In this document: positions 43,607 through 52,275 of the stretch, one piece after another
How positions within the stretch are numbered: position 1 is the stretch's first letter
Layout: every line of letters starts with the position of its first letter
The notes under the pieces: model-generated
What the model was told of the DNA's origin: nothing
Seen by the model: only the letters and a program-made list of their open reading frames with translations
The model's database searches: none
Program-made: the position numbers and the translations under genes
NCBI GenBank assembly: GCA_020847735.1
Contig: JADLBL010000003.1
Coordinates: forward strand, 62,001 to 126,000
Length of the DNA: 64,000 bases
Source of the DNA: Candidatus Eisenbacteria bacterium
GTDB lineage: Bacteria; Eisenbacteria; RBG-16-71-46
Direction of reading: 5' to 3'

Positions 43607-45096
43607 TTGCCGGCTACTTCGGCGGGACCGGGAAAGTAGGCGAGGTCGATCTCGACCTCGCTCCTTCCGACCCGGACGGCATCGACCACGGCCTCGATGA
43701 TAGCCCTTTTCTCACTGGCACTTAGAGCCGGCCAGCGCTCGTAGAGATCCTTCGCTCCTGAGAGGATCTCGTCCCTTGCCAAGAACTGGACCTTGGCGAA
43801 ATCCACCTCGCCCTGGAGCCGGGGGAGTTCCTCGTCGAGCTGCTTGAGGCGCTCCTCGAGTGGCTTGTAGGTCCGGCCGAAGCCGTCGGGGGAGATCTGG
43901 TCGTCGATGTAGAGCCGGTAGACCTTGGCCATCTCGGTCCGGACCTTCTCGGCCTCGGCCTCCAAAACGCCGAGGTGCTCCTCCTTGGCCCGGATCTCCT
44001 CGTCGGCTGCCCCGACGTAGGCGGCCACGTCCTCAGGCGAGAGGAAGAAGCTGCGGAGCTGCTCGTGGAAGACCGCCTCGAGGTCCTCGGGGGTGATCTT
44101 GTTCCGGCAGGCCCGGCAGATGTACTTGACCGTCCGGTAGCTGGCGTCGGCGTACATCCGCTGGCCGCAGTGGCAGGCGACTACCCCGGCGAAGAGGTGG
44201 GCGGGCTTCTTGGCTGGCGGCTTGGCTGTGACCCGGCGGTCGTCGAGGATGGCGTTGCACTGACTCCAGAGGCCCTCTGGGACGATCGGCTCCACGGGAG
44301 AGAGGACCCAGTCGCTCTCCGGCTTGAGGACCCAGTGCTTCTTCTCGCCAAGGGACTTGGTGTAGTTGGCACGGCGCAGGCCCTTGGCCGTCGAATCCCG
44401 GATCAGGCGCTCGACGGTCGTATCCGACCACATGCCACCCGTGCGCGTACGGTACCCGCGTTCGTTGAGCAACCGGGCCACGGCCTTCTTGCGCTTGTGC
44501 TCGAGGAAGAGCTCGTAGAGGAGCTTCCGGACCGGCGCCTCGGCCGGATCGGGAATGAGCTGCTTGTCCTTCCACTGGTAGCCGTAGGGGGCGGCCCCGC
44601 CGGTGGACTTGCCAAGCTTGGCCCGGATAGGCACCGAGGCCGCGACGCGCTCAGCGATCTCCTCCCGCTCCCACTGCGCCATGGCCGCGATCATGGTGTA
44701 GAAGAGCCGGCCGGCCGGGGTGGTGGTGTCGATGGACTCCTGCAGGGAGATCAAGTCCGCGTCATGGTCGCGGAAGTAGTCGGCGAAGTCGAGCAGCTCG
44801 CGGGTGTTCCGAGCCAGCCGGGCAAGCTTGGAGAAGATGAGCCCCGTGATGTGGCCGGTGGCCACGTGGCCCATCATCTTCTTCGCCTCGGAGTGCTCGC
44901 GGACGCTCTTCCCGCTTACGCCCTCGAGGTGGTAGACCTCACGAACCTTCCAGCCCTTGCTCTCCGCGTAGCCGCGGGCGCGTTTCTCGTGGTGCTCGGG
45001 GCTCTCGCCTCGCGCCTGGTCCTCGGTCGAGACACGGATCCAGATGCCGACGGGCTTGGACCGTTCCACTCCTTCAACGACTCGCAGCTTCCTCAT
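43495..45096 (-). CDS. Large serine recombinase (integrase), reading through the att site
   Basis: 533 residues. Resolvase catalytic domain with nucleophile S23 in RVSTEDQ, then LARLARNTRELLDFADYF and a long helix. A 'recombinase' domain follows (APYGYQW, LLNERGYRTRTGGMWS), a zinc ribbon (CHCGQRM...CRAC), and a coiled coil (~365-445). This is the normal layout of site-specific phage/ICE integrases. The frame does not stop at the element edge: after about residue 497 (PGPAEVAGNWQRNLA) it passes through the shared att block and reads ~35 residues out of frame through comM copy B. Its C-terminus is therefore host-supplied and its native end unclear. Confidence 0.88.
   Translation of the reverse strand: MRKLRVVEGVERSKPVGIWIRVSTEDQARGESPEHHEKRARGYAESKGWKVREVYHLEGVSGKSVREHSEAKKMMGHVATGHITGLIFSKLARLARNTRELLDFADYFRDHDADLISLQESIDTTTPAGRLFYTMIAAMAQWEREEIAERVAASVPIRAKLGKSTGGAAPYGYQWKDKQLIPDPAEAPVRKLLYELFLEHKRKKAVARLLNERGYRTRTGGMWSDTTVERLIRDSTAKGLRRANYTKSLGEKKHWVLKPESDWVLSPVEPIVPEGLWSQCNAILDDRRVTAKPPAKKPAHLFAGVVACHCGQRMYADASYRTVKYICRACRNKITPEDLEAVFHEQLRSFFLSPEDVAAYVGAADEEIRAKEEHLGVLEAEAEKVRTEMAKVYRLYIDDQISPDGFGRTYKPLEERLKQLDEELPRLQGEVDFAKVQFLARDEILSGAKDLYERWPALSASEKRAIIEAVVDAVRVGRSEVEIDLAYFPGPAEVAGNWQRNLARAGGWDIPSGGAGALPMRWRVTRRASVVLY
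43558..43606. repeat. att-like repeat, copy B (element/comM junction)
   Basis: CCCGCTTGGGATGTCCCAGCCA from 43558 and GTTGCGTTGCC at 43594-43604 repeat copy A at 37371-37417 with identical spacing. It lies inside the 3' end of the serine recombinase, the usual position of an attachment site beside its integrase gene. Confidence 0.6.
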
Positions 45097-45145
45097 GACG
45101 GCGTATCCGCGGGGGCGGGTCGAGCGTTGCTCGGGAAGCTACATC

Positions 45146-45580
45146 TCACAGGAGGAACCGCTGCGCCAAGAAGATCATGCCGAGCAGCGTCACGTACACC
45201 GGCCAGACCGAGAACGAGAACAACGCGCCGACCAGGCCGATGCCGCCGGCCGGCTGGACGGCGTAGAGGTCGGCGGCCCTGAGCTGCCCGTGGTGCAGTT
45301 GGTCGATGAAGGTGTTGTACGACCGCCGGAACCCGCGTTCGAGCCCGAGGTAATACGCGTCGAGCACGAAGAAGAGGGCCGTCGGGATTGCCGCGAGCCA
45401 GACGTAGTTCGGCCTGCCCTTGTCGGCAACGACGACGAGCACCGCCGATACGAGTCCGATGCACCACGCCTTGCACGAGGTGCTGTTGGACGCCATTCGT
45501 TGAATGACCGACTGCAGGATGCTGAGGTGAGCCTGAACCGCAGGCGATGCGTCCGAGTAGGTCGCCGATTCGGGAGTCAT
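45146..45580 (-). CDS. Small three-helix membrane protein paired with a TIR protein
   Basis: 144 residues from ATG 45580, which begins one base after the TIR gene's stop; an upstream frame would overlap the TIR gene. A soluble helix (VQAHLSILQSVIQRMASNS) is followed by membrane segments at ~37-53, ~58-78 (FFVLDAYYLGLERGFRRSY, a striking Asp/Tyr/Arg-rich exit) and ~112-140. No enzyme motif. The tight pairing with a TIR NADase-type protein suggests a membrane effector or sensor in a defence module. I do not know a named family for it. Confidence 0.75.
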   Translation of the reverse strand: MTPESATYSDASPAVQAHLSILQSVIQRMASNSTSCKAWCIGLVSAVLVVVADKGRPNYVWLAAIPTALFFVLDAYYLGLERGFRRSYNTFIDQLHHGQLRAADLYAVQPAGGIGLVGALFSFSVWPVYVTLLGMIFLAQRFLL

Positions 45581-45581
45581 G

Positions 45582-46166
45582 TCAGTCCACCCACGAAGCG
45601 AAGTTGATGTATCCGTCATGTGCGATCCAGTCATACACGGGGAAGAAGTTGCTCAAGTTGAACCCCTTGCCCCAGTACTTCTGTGCGACACCGCCGGTCT
45701 GGAACGAGGGACCATTGCCGATCTCCCCGTATTCGATCCACTTGTCGGCCTTCTTCTCCCACAGGGTAGCGGTCAGTCCGGTGTCTGAGTAGGTCACGCC
45801 GACATACTCAAGTGGATTTGGACCGAGCGGCTTCACTTCGCGGTTCTTGTCTCGTATAGAATTGACGTGAACCGCGAGCAAGCCCTTTCCCAAGTAGAAG
45901 CTCAGCAGGAGTTCGTAGCGGACCCATGGACGCAGGTAGGTGTCGGAGCCAACGAGCACACACGTGACGCTTGTACCGTCGATCGCTCCGTTGATGAGAC
46001 GCTTGAGCGCTGTCGTTCCTTGCTTCCTTGCCGACTCCCAGATTGACGCATCGAAGAACCCTGCAGCTTCGCGGTCCGGTTTCGCGCGCCAGGATTGGCG
46101 CACGACGTTCGCGCGGAAGTCCGCCACATCTTGGTAGTCGAAGCTGAAGAAGACCCTTTTGGCCAT
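45582..46166 (-). CDS. TIR-like protein, ThsB (PF08937/DUF1863) type
   Basis: 194 residues starting MAKRVFFSFDYQDV, the standard opening of the MTH538/ThsB TIR-like family. ThsB proteins sense phage and use NAD+ to make a cyclic ADP-ribose-type signal. A conserved Glu, E85 in RPWVRYELLLSF, occupies the expected catalytic position. The frame is open to ATG 46187, directly after the translocase stop, but Met 46166 gives the family N-terminus. The classical partner ThsA (SIR2-SLOG or TM-macro) is absent; the next gene is a 3-TM protein. Operon with the translocase upstream. Confidence 0.85.
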   Translation of the reverse strand: MAKRVFFSFDYQDVADFRANVVRQSWRAKPDREAAGFFDASIWESARKQGTTALKRLINGAIDGTSVTCVLVGSDTYLRPWVRYELLLSFYLGKGLLAVHVNSIRDKNREVKPLGPNPLEYVGVTYSDTGLTATLWEKKADKWIEYGEIGNGPSFQTGGVAQKYWGKGFNLSNFFPVYDWIAHDGYINFASWVD

Positions 46167-46187
46167 CTGCCCTCGCCTCACGAGCAT

Positions 46188-49100
46188 TCAGGACTTGCTC
46201 TTCCGCATTCGCTTCACTGCTTGCGCAACCACTGCCGAGACCACGCCGTGTCGCTCGGTCTTCGTCGCGCTCGTTGTCGGCTTGATACGGACCTTCACCT
46301 TGTAACCGCGCACCGTCTGCTCGCTCACGTGGGTCTCGGCGTCGGCGGCATCGAGCACGTCGAACAGGTTCTCGGGCGTGCAGTAGGCCACCTTGCCCAG
46401 CTGCTCCTCGGTCAGGATCGCGGCCGATTCGCGCTTCATGGTTTTCAGCGTCTTCTGATCCGCCGCGACATGCAGCACTCGGCCGAAGCCGGCGGCGAGG
46501 CATTTCTGAAGATTCTCCACTTCGTGGTCGGAGCTGGTGGTGACGCCGATCTCGACCGCTACCCCCTTCTCACCCTTCCGCAGCGCCACGTCGACGTTGC
46601 CGAGGCCGTCGAGGACGCTCTCCTCGACCGTCGAGCGCCAGTCGTGAGTGTCGGCCCACCGACAGATGAGGGACTGCAGGTACTTGTGCTGCTTGCCGCC
46701 GCGTCCAGGGCTCGACGCCGGCGTCGGGATCTCGACGGCAGAAGGTGGCAGAAGTGGTGCCGGGACCGCGGGGGATTCGGCCCCGGCACGTTCCCGTCGC
46801 GGGGGCGACGGTGGCGTCGGTGGTTCGACGCGCTTCGATTCTAGCTCCTGGGCAGCGCCCGAGCGAGCCAGCAGCGCCTCGATCTCCGCCCGCGGCCGGC
46901 CGTAGCGCTCACGTGTCCGGCCCACGATGTGGGCCCGGGTTTCCGTGCTGGCCGCCTCATCAACGAGCGGCAGCATGGTGGTGGCGAGGTTGAAGTCGAA
47001 CTCGGAGCGCTCGATCCGGGCGATGGCCTGCCCAGTGGAGAGGGACTGTAAGTCGCGCGCATCGAAGTGCTGAAACCCGTCGGCCAACGTCCGGGCGTCC
47101 TGATCCCCGACCCGGAAGCAGATCCGAGCGTAGGGATTGGACAGCACTGAGTTCAGGACGTCCACGCTGCGGCTTTGAATCTGCCGCAGGTCCTGGTGCG
47201 CCAGCACCAACCCGAGCCGGTACTTCCGCGCGCCAGAGAGGATCGACTCCATCGACGGAGTGACGAAGTTGTGGAACTCATCGACGTAGAGGTAGAACGG
47301 CCGGCGCTCGGCTGCGGCCTGTTCCTGCCGGCTCATGGCGAGCTGTTGCAGCTTGGAGACGATGAGTGTGCCAAGGAGGTAGGCGTTTTCTTCGCCGATC
47401 GCGCCTTGAGAGAGCCGCGCCAGCAGTACCTGCCCGCCGTCCATGATCCGCCGCAAGTCCAGCCGGCTGTCCTGCTGGGCCACCATGTAGCGGATGGTCT
47501 TGGGCCGCAGGAAGATGTCGAGGCGCGTGAGGAGCGGTGCCTGCGGCTTGCCCGAGAGGAGCGGGAACTCCTTCTGCCAGTAGTAGACGACCTCCGAATC
47601 GTTGACCGTCTTGAGGAACTCTCGGCGGAAGTCAGCCTCGACGAGAAACCGGCGCAGGTCCACCAGCGTCCCGCCGCGGCCACTCTCGAGGAAGGCGAGG
47701 ATCGCGTTCCCGAGGACCGACGTCATTTGGTCGCCCCAGCTCGTCGAGAGCCGGCGGAAGACTGACACGAGATCCGATGCCAGGAGCGTTCGCTCGAGCT
47801 CGGAGTGCGCCTGCAGGATGTTGAAACCGACCGGGTACTCACCATCGGAAGGATCGAGCAGCACGACGTCGTCTCGCCTACTCGCAGGCAGCCGGCGCAC
47901 AACCTCGTCTATGAGGTCACCGTGCGGATCGAGGACCGCCAGGCCTTCCCCGCGATCGAGGCTCTGGAGGATCAAGGAGAGCAAGAGCGTGGACTTGCCC
48001 GTGCCCGAGGCCCCGACGACGTACAGGTGCCGCGAGCGTTGATCGTCGCTCAAGGCCACCGGCGTGCTCTTGCCCGCGTGCATGTTCGTGCCGAGCACGT
48101 AGTCGTGATTGGTCGCGACGGCCGGGGCCATGCGCGTCTTGCCGGACTCGCGGACGAGCTTCTCCAGCCGCACCGTGGCCGAAGGCGGGTGAACGAGCGA
48201 GACAAGCTCGGCGCAGCTAAGCAGCATTCCGCTGCGGCGGGTCAGGCGGCGGAGCAGATCCTGTTCGTGGAACTCGTCGGGGTAGTCGTCGTTGGCGAGC
48301 GGGACCAGCCGATTTGCCGGCGGGTTAGTGAGCGCGTTCAAGGCCCAGCCCACCGAGCGGGCAAGAAGCATCGCGCGCTGAGGGTCGGGAGATCGCACAC
48401 CAACGCGAACGACGCAGGCGTAGAGCGGTCGAGAGATCTTCTCGCGGGCGAGCGCCGTCACCTCGGGTGCATCGAGGAAGAACGGGCTGCCGCCTTCGTC
48501 GAGGACGGCCCGCAGGATGCTCTCCGCCCACGGCTCGCGCGTCGGCTGGAAGAGCACCTGCAGTACCGCGGTCTCGCCCGGTTCGAGTTCGGACATCGCT
48601 GCTCCGATGCCCGTCAGAGGATCGACGGTGAAGCGCCGCAGCGTCCGGAGCGGCAGCATGAACTCCTCGGAGAGCCCGAACTCCACGACGACGGAGTGGC
48701 CGCCTTGCTGCTGCCAGGCTGTTTCGAGGGAGCCGTCGGCGGTGGTCAAGACGCTCGCGGGAAAGAACCCCCTCACCTGCTGCTGGACGAGTGAGCGGTC
48801 CGCTTCAGCGCAGACGAGCTGAACCGCGATCGCCTCGGCCGTGCCAATGACTTCGAATGTGACCGAGCGCCGCAGGTGCGGCAATGCGAGCAGGAACTGT
48901 TCGACTTCCTCGGGCGAGACGTCGTGGTCCGGCGGCAGCGACCAGCGCAGTTCCGTCAGCGGCTCGCTGTCATCGATCGCCCCGGGCTCGGAGTCCTCCT
49001 CGTCAAGGACGGCATGCTCCGACTCATCCGCGGGCGATGGCCCCGCGCCAAGGATTCGGTCGGTCAGCCGGCTCCAGAGCGTCGAGACGCGGCCATCGTC

Positions 49101-49289
49101 AAGGTCCGAAGGCGACCGCGACACGTGGTGGAAGCGGAACGGCGCGAAGGGCGGTTCCAGTTCCACAGGCGAGTCCCATACCCGCCAACCACGGCCGCGC
49201 CGCTCCCAGGTGTAGAACTGCTCGGTCAGTCGCTCAATCGACGAGGCCAGCACGCAGACCTCACGAGGGATTGACGGCGGAAGCGCCAC
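46188..49289 (-). CDS. VirD4/HerA-type DNA translocase ATPase with C-terminal restriction-nuclease-like domain
   Basis: 1033 residues. N-terminal ~400 residues are a variable domain with beta strands and no obvious membrane helix. The ATPase has Walker A GASGTGKS (426-433), VLDPHGDLIDEVVRRLP, a TraG-like middle (SWGDQMTSVLGNAILAF), Walker B FYLYVDEF (665-672) and ARKYRLGLVLAHQ. This is the conjugative coupling-protein-like branch of HerA/FtsK ATPases. After a Pro-rich linker (820-865), residues ~868-960 look like a PD-(D/E)xK fold (E890, GNVDVAL with D900, VAVEIGVTT with E913). It probably pumps and cuts element DNA. No relaxase or T4SS pilus genes are in the window. Overlaps the membrane partner upstream by 29 bases. 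Confidence 0.82.
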   Translation of the reverse strand: MALPPSIPREVCVLASSIERLTEQFYTWERRGRGWRVWDSPVELEPPFAPFRFHHVSRSPSDLDDGRVSTLWSRLTDRILGAGPSPADESEHAVLDEEDSEPGAIDDSEPLTELRWSLPPDHDVSPEEVEQFLLALPHLRRSVTFEVIGTAEAIAVQLVCAEADRSLVQQQVRGFFPASVLTTADGSLETAWQQQGGHSVVVEFGLSEEFMLPLRTLRRFTVDPLTGIGAAMSELEPGETAVLQVLFQPTREPWAESILRAVLDEGGSPFFLDAPEVTALAREKISRPLYACVVRVGVRSPDPQRAMLLARSVGWALNALTNPPANRLVPLANDDYPDEFHEQDLLRRLTRRSGMLLSCAELVSLVHPPSATVRLEKLVRESGKTRMAPAVATNHDYVLGTNMHAGKSTPVALSDDQRSRHLYVVGASGTGKSTLLLSLILQSLDRGEGLAVLDPHGDLIDEVVRRLPASRRDDVVLLDPSDGEYPVGFNILQAHSELERTLLASDLVSVFRRLSTSWGDQMTSVLGNAILAFLESGRGGTLVDLRRFLVEADFRREFLKTVNDSEVVYYWQKEFPLLSGKPQAPLLTRLDIFLRPKTIRYMVAQQDSRLDLRRIMDGGQVLLARLSQGAIGEENAYLLGTLIVSKLQQLAMSRQEQAAAERRPFYLYVDEFHNFVTPSMESILSGARKYRLGLVLAHQDLRQIQSRSVDVLNSVLSNPYARICFRVGDQDARTLADGFQHFDARDLQSLSTGQAIARIERSEFDFNLATTMLPLVDEAASTETRAHIVGRTRERYGRPRAEIEALLARSGAAQELESKRVEPPTPPSPPRRERAGAESPAVPAPLLPPSAVEIPTPASSPGRGGKQHKYLQSLICRWADTHDWRSTVEESVLDGLGNVDVALRKGEKGVAVEIGVTTSSDHEVENLQKCLAAGFGRVLHVAADQKTLKTMKRESAAILTEEQLGKVAYCTPENLFDVLDAADAETHVSEQTVRGYKVKVRIKPTTSATKTERHGVVSAVVAQAVKRMRKSKS

Positions 49290-50139
49290 CCTGCGTCATC
49301 GCCAGCAGCGTCTGGCCATCCGGCGTGAGCGTCGGATCGACTGCCGCCGCTTCAGGCGGCGACGGCAGTTCGGATCGCGCGGGATGAGACGCACCCGCCG
49401 CTCGGCGCGCTTCACCGCCGTTGAGCAGGTCGCGGAAGAGCGGCTTGCGCTCCTCGGCGCTCAACGCTCGCAGCCCTTTGGTTGTCAGCAGCCCGTCGAT
49501 CGCCTCGAGCGTGGCCGAGTGCACCGCAGACTGGAACATGAGCATGGTGTCGATGCGGTAGTACGTTGCAGGCGCGAACATGCGCTCGTAGAACCAGCCG
49601 ATGAGCGGCACGGTCAGGATGGCCGCCTCGGGCCCAAGGTTGCCCGCTCGGGCCGCCAGCGCGACAAGCCAGAGGACAATCAGGAACGAGAGCGGGATCA
49701 GGACGAAGGGATTGATGACGAGCCGGAGCAATCCGAGAATGAAGCTCATCCCCAGCCCGTACGAGCCACGCCAGACGAAGTCCGTCGCCTGCTGGAGGAG
49801 CCAGCCGAGGAAGAGCGTCAGCAAGGCGAAGGAGACGAGGTATAGGAAGACGAAGCGGGCCTTCTTCTCGGTTACCCACGAGGAGAAGAAGAAGCCGGTG
49901 CCGAACGGCGCCGCGCACATGTCGAAGGAGTGGCGGTCGCCCTCGACCCGCAGATACTCGCGGTCCGGCGAGAGCAGGCCGCCCTCGCTCCATTTCACCC
50001 GGCTGGTCTTCAGGCCCGGGACGTGCCGACGATCCAAAGCCAGTTCGACCGAGGTATAGAAGTCCTTGGGTGAGGTCTGGAAGTTCTCGATCAGCTTGTG
50101 CCAGTGGGTGACGACGTTCTCCAACGGAGTCTGCGGCAT
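49261..50139 (-). CDS. Multi-pass membrane protein, partner of the translocase
   Basis: 292 residues. An N-terminal soluble part (~1-90) precedes hydrophobic helices at ~93-116, ~128-170 (two) and ~180-195. The C-terminus is cytoplasmic and Ala/Pro-rich. No family recognised. Its 3' end overlaps the translocase start by 29 bases, so they are co-translated. It likely anchors the ATPase, which has no membrane helix of its own, in the way VirB10/TrwE-like proteins contact coupling ATPases. Confidence 0.75.
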   Translation of the reverse strand: MPQTPLENVVTHWHKLIENFQTSPKDFYTSVELALDRRHVPGLKTSRVKWSEGGLLSPDREYLRVEGDRHSFDMCAAPFGTGFFFSSWVTEKKARFVFLYLVSFALLTLFLGWLLQQATDFVWRGSYGLGMSFILGLLRLVINPFVLIPLSFLIVLWLVALAARAGNLGPEAAILTVPLIGWFYERMFAPATYYRIDTMLMFQSAVHSATLEAIDGLLTTKGLRALSAEERKPLFRDLLNGGEARRAAGASHPARSELPSPPEAAAVDPTLTPDGQTLLAMTQGGASAVNPS

Positions 50140-50186
50140 GCGGACCTCATCATTGAGTCCAAGCTACTGTCGGCTGGATCTGTTCG

Positions 50187-51917
50187 CTATGGTCCACTTG
50201 AAGCGAGTGAATCCGTCTCCCTTGCCCGCTTGAAGTCAACTTCGATCCGCGCGAGCACGGCGACCATCCGGTCAGGGGGTGCTCCCGACAGCAACTGCGC
50301 CGCCCGTACCAAGGAATCCGCCGCCGGGTCCTGACCTAGGAACCGACGGCAGACTGACGCGCACAACGCGGCATCCGGCCGCCCCGGGAGCATCGAGAGC
50401 TTCTCGAACTCCCCGGCAGCACGTGCATAGTCGCCCTTCGCGACAAACAGCGCCGCCAGTCCGTCGTGGTCCATCTCCCAACGACGGCGCATGGTCTCGG
50501 TCCTCGGAATGGATTCCTGTCCGACGCGAACCTCCACCATGCCCGCCGCTGAATCGAATCGGAAGAAGTAGTCCGGCGCTTCCCTCGACGATGCAGCGCG
50601 CGGCCGGTAGTAGGAGTAGTAGCCAGCTTGTAGTGTGCTGTCTCCGTACCACACTCGAAGGGCAGGGCTTTCGCCAGCGACCAGGCCGATGTGGTACGGG
50701 ATGTTCGCGAAGTAGACACGCGAATGTGCGCCCAGCGTCGGATGCTGCCGCAGAAGCTCGCTGCGTATCGCCGTCAGTGTGCTTCCGGCCCGTCGGAAAT
50801 ACGATTCATCGCCCCAGTCTGACGAGGGGGTCTGGGCCTGGGCGCCCCGCAGTAGCACGGACGCAAAGACAACAACGGCGGCGAATCCGGGGCGAGAACA
50901 CAACGCCAGGGCGATACCAAACCAGACGCCGAGTGCACCCATACATCCATAGTAGGCGTGATAGCCGATCGAGGGTAGGACGAGTGGAAACCAGCCGATC
51001 GCCGCCCACGCTGCGGCAAGGAGTGCCTGACGGCGGGGATCGATGACAGTGCGAGGCCCTGCATTGCGACGCAAGAGCAAGTACGCGCTTCCGGCGAGCA
51101 GTACCGCCGCGGCCAAGTACCGTCCAACAACGTCGAGGCTCAGCTCCTGCGGGCGCAGTTGTCTGTCCAAGTTCAAGCACGAGGCTGCCGCCATGATCAG
51201 CGTCATCATCCAGCCAGGACGGCTCTCAAGCTCGGCCGCGCTTGCGGGCTGTCCGAACAGTCTCGGGAGAAGAGTCGGGTGGACAAACAACCAGGTCAGC
51301 ACGATGGCCGTGAAGGGCAACATCGCTCGGGCGACTCGCGAGAGACGGGCACGACGAATGAAGACCAGGTACGAAACGAGGAGCAACGGCACCACGCCAG
51401 CCGTCTCCTTGCTCAGCAGCGCCAAGGCGAATGGTGCGGCGGCCCAACGCTCGCGGCCGCTGACGAAGAGCAAGACTGAGAGCATCGCGAAGACGAGCAT
51501 CCACAGATCCTGACTTCCCGAGATCCAAAGCAGTGGCGTACCCCAGAATGCCGCGGATGCAACCCCAAGAGAGGCGAGCACGGCACTTCGTCGACCGGAA
51601 ACGTGCTCGATTATCCGGGCATAGAGGCAGAGCGCGATCACCCAAAGCGCGATGTTGACGAGCCTGAAGACGGTGGCATCGGGTCCAAGTGGTCTCTGGA
51701 TGGACCAGAAGTAGAACTCCCGCGCCCACGGACGATACCAGCCGAAGTCAGTATTGGACCGGGACCAGAGACTTAGGAACGTGGCGTCTCGAGTCTTGTC
51801 GAGGAAGACGTAGTCGTCGCCAACGAAGGCAAGGTTGAGGCTTGGGCCAACGACGAGGGCGACGAAGAGCACCAAGAAGCCGGCAAGGACCAGGAGGCCT
51901 CGCCCCTGAACCGGCAC
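50187..51917 (-). CDS. Polytopic membrane protein, GT-C glycosyltransferase-like, cargo gene
   Basis: 576 residues with about 10-11 membrane helices in the first ~390. The first periplasmic loop carries FVGDDYVFLDK, an Asp pair of the kind used by GT-C enzymes (ArnT/PMT-like). A later WYRPWAREFYFW segment supports this. The C-terminal ~150 residues are soluble and end in TPR-like helices (LAALFVAKGDYARAAGEFEKLS). It may transfer a sugar from a lipid carrier to surface proteins, possibly those with FlgD modules nearby. Inference only. Confidence 0.65.
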   Translation of the reverse strand: MPVQGRGLLVLAGFLVLFVALVVGPSLNLAFVGDDYVFLDKTRDATFLSLWSRSNTDFGWYRPWAREFYFWSIQRPLGPDATVFRLVNIALWVIALCLYARIIEHVSGRRSAVLASLGVASAAFWGTPLLWISGSQDLWMLVFAMLSVLLFVSGRERWAAAPFALALLSKETAGVVPLLLVSYLVFIRRARLSRVARAMLPFTAIVLTWLFVHPTLLPRLFGQPASAAELESRPGWMMTLIMAAASCLNLDRQLRPQELSLDVVGRYLAAAVLLAGSAYLLLRRNAGPRTVIDPRRQALLAAAWAAIGWFPLVLPSIGYHAYYGCMGALGVWFGIALALCSRPGFAAVVVFASVLLRGAQAQTPSSDWGDESYFRRAGSTLTAIRSELLRQHPTLGAHSRVYFANIPYHIGLVAGESPALRVWYGDSTLQAGYYSYYRPRAASSREAPDYFFRFDSAAGMVEVRVGQESIPRTETMRRRWEMDHDGLAALFVAKGDYARAAGEFEKLSMLPGRPDAALCASVCRRFLGQDPAADSLVRAAQLLSGAPPDRMVAVLARIEVDFKRARETDSLASSGP

Positions 51918-52275
51918 CCTCCTGACTTGAGTTTGAGCGCGTACGCTCTGAAGATCACTTGAAGCGTGGATGTGATGACCCTCAACTATTGGCGAAGCAC
52001 GTTATCTAGCTGGTTGCGAGCCTTCGTCGTCGGACTCGCATGTCGCACCGATCCCACTCCAGGGCATGCTAGCGCACGCCAGACGGGGTGGCGACCGCAG
52101 GCTCCAGCATGCACCATGGTCGGGGTGCAAGTCGGCGAGAAGTGATGCCACCCCCCAGTGATGGACAGCGCGGGTCGAACTAAGAGGGATGGTCGAGGGC
52201 GCCCACGAGCTGACTCGCGCGCGAGCGCCCAGATCGCCGACGGACTTCAGCGCTGTTCTTTCTGCCCGGTGAGCG
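51918..52275. other. Intergenic gap in the cargo region
   Basis: 358 bases between the GT-C-like gene and the VCBS gene. No coding frame with plausible composition and no clear hairpin-plus-T terminator was seen. It must hold the promoter of the GT-C-like gene, but I see no good -35/-10 pair. Confidence 0.5.

Noticed and set aside
46095-46844. Plus-strand frames opposite the translocase C-terminus
   Set aside because: Shadows of the minus-strand gene; no ribosome site or family resemblance.
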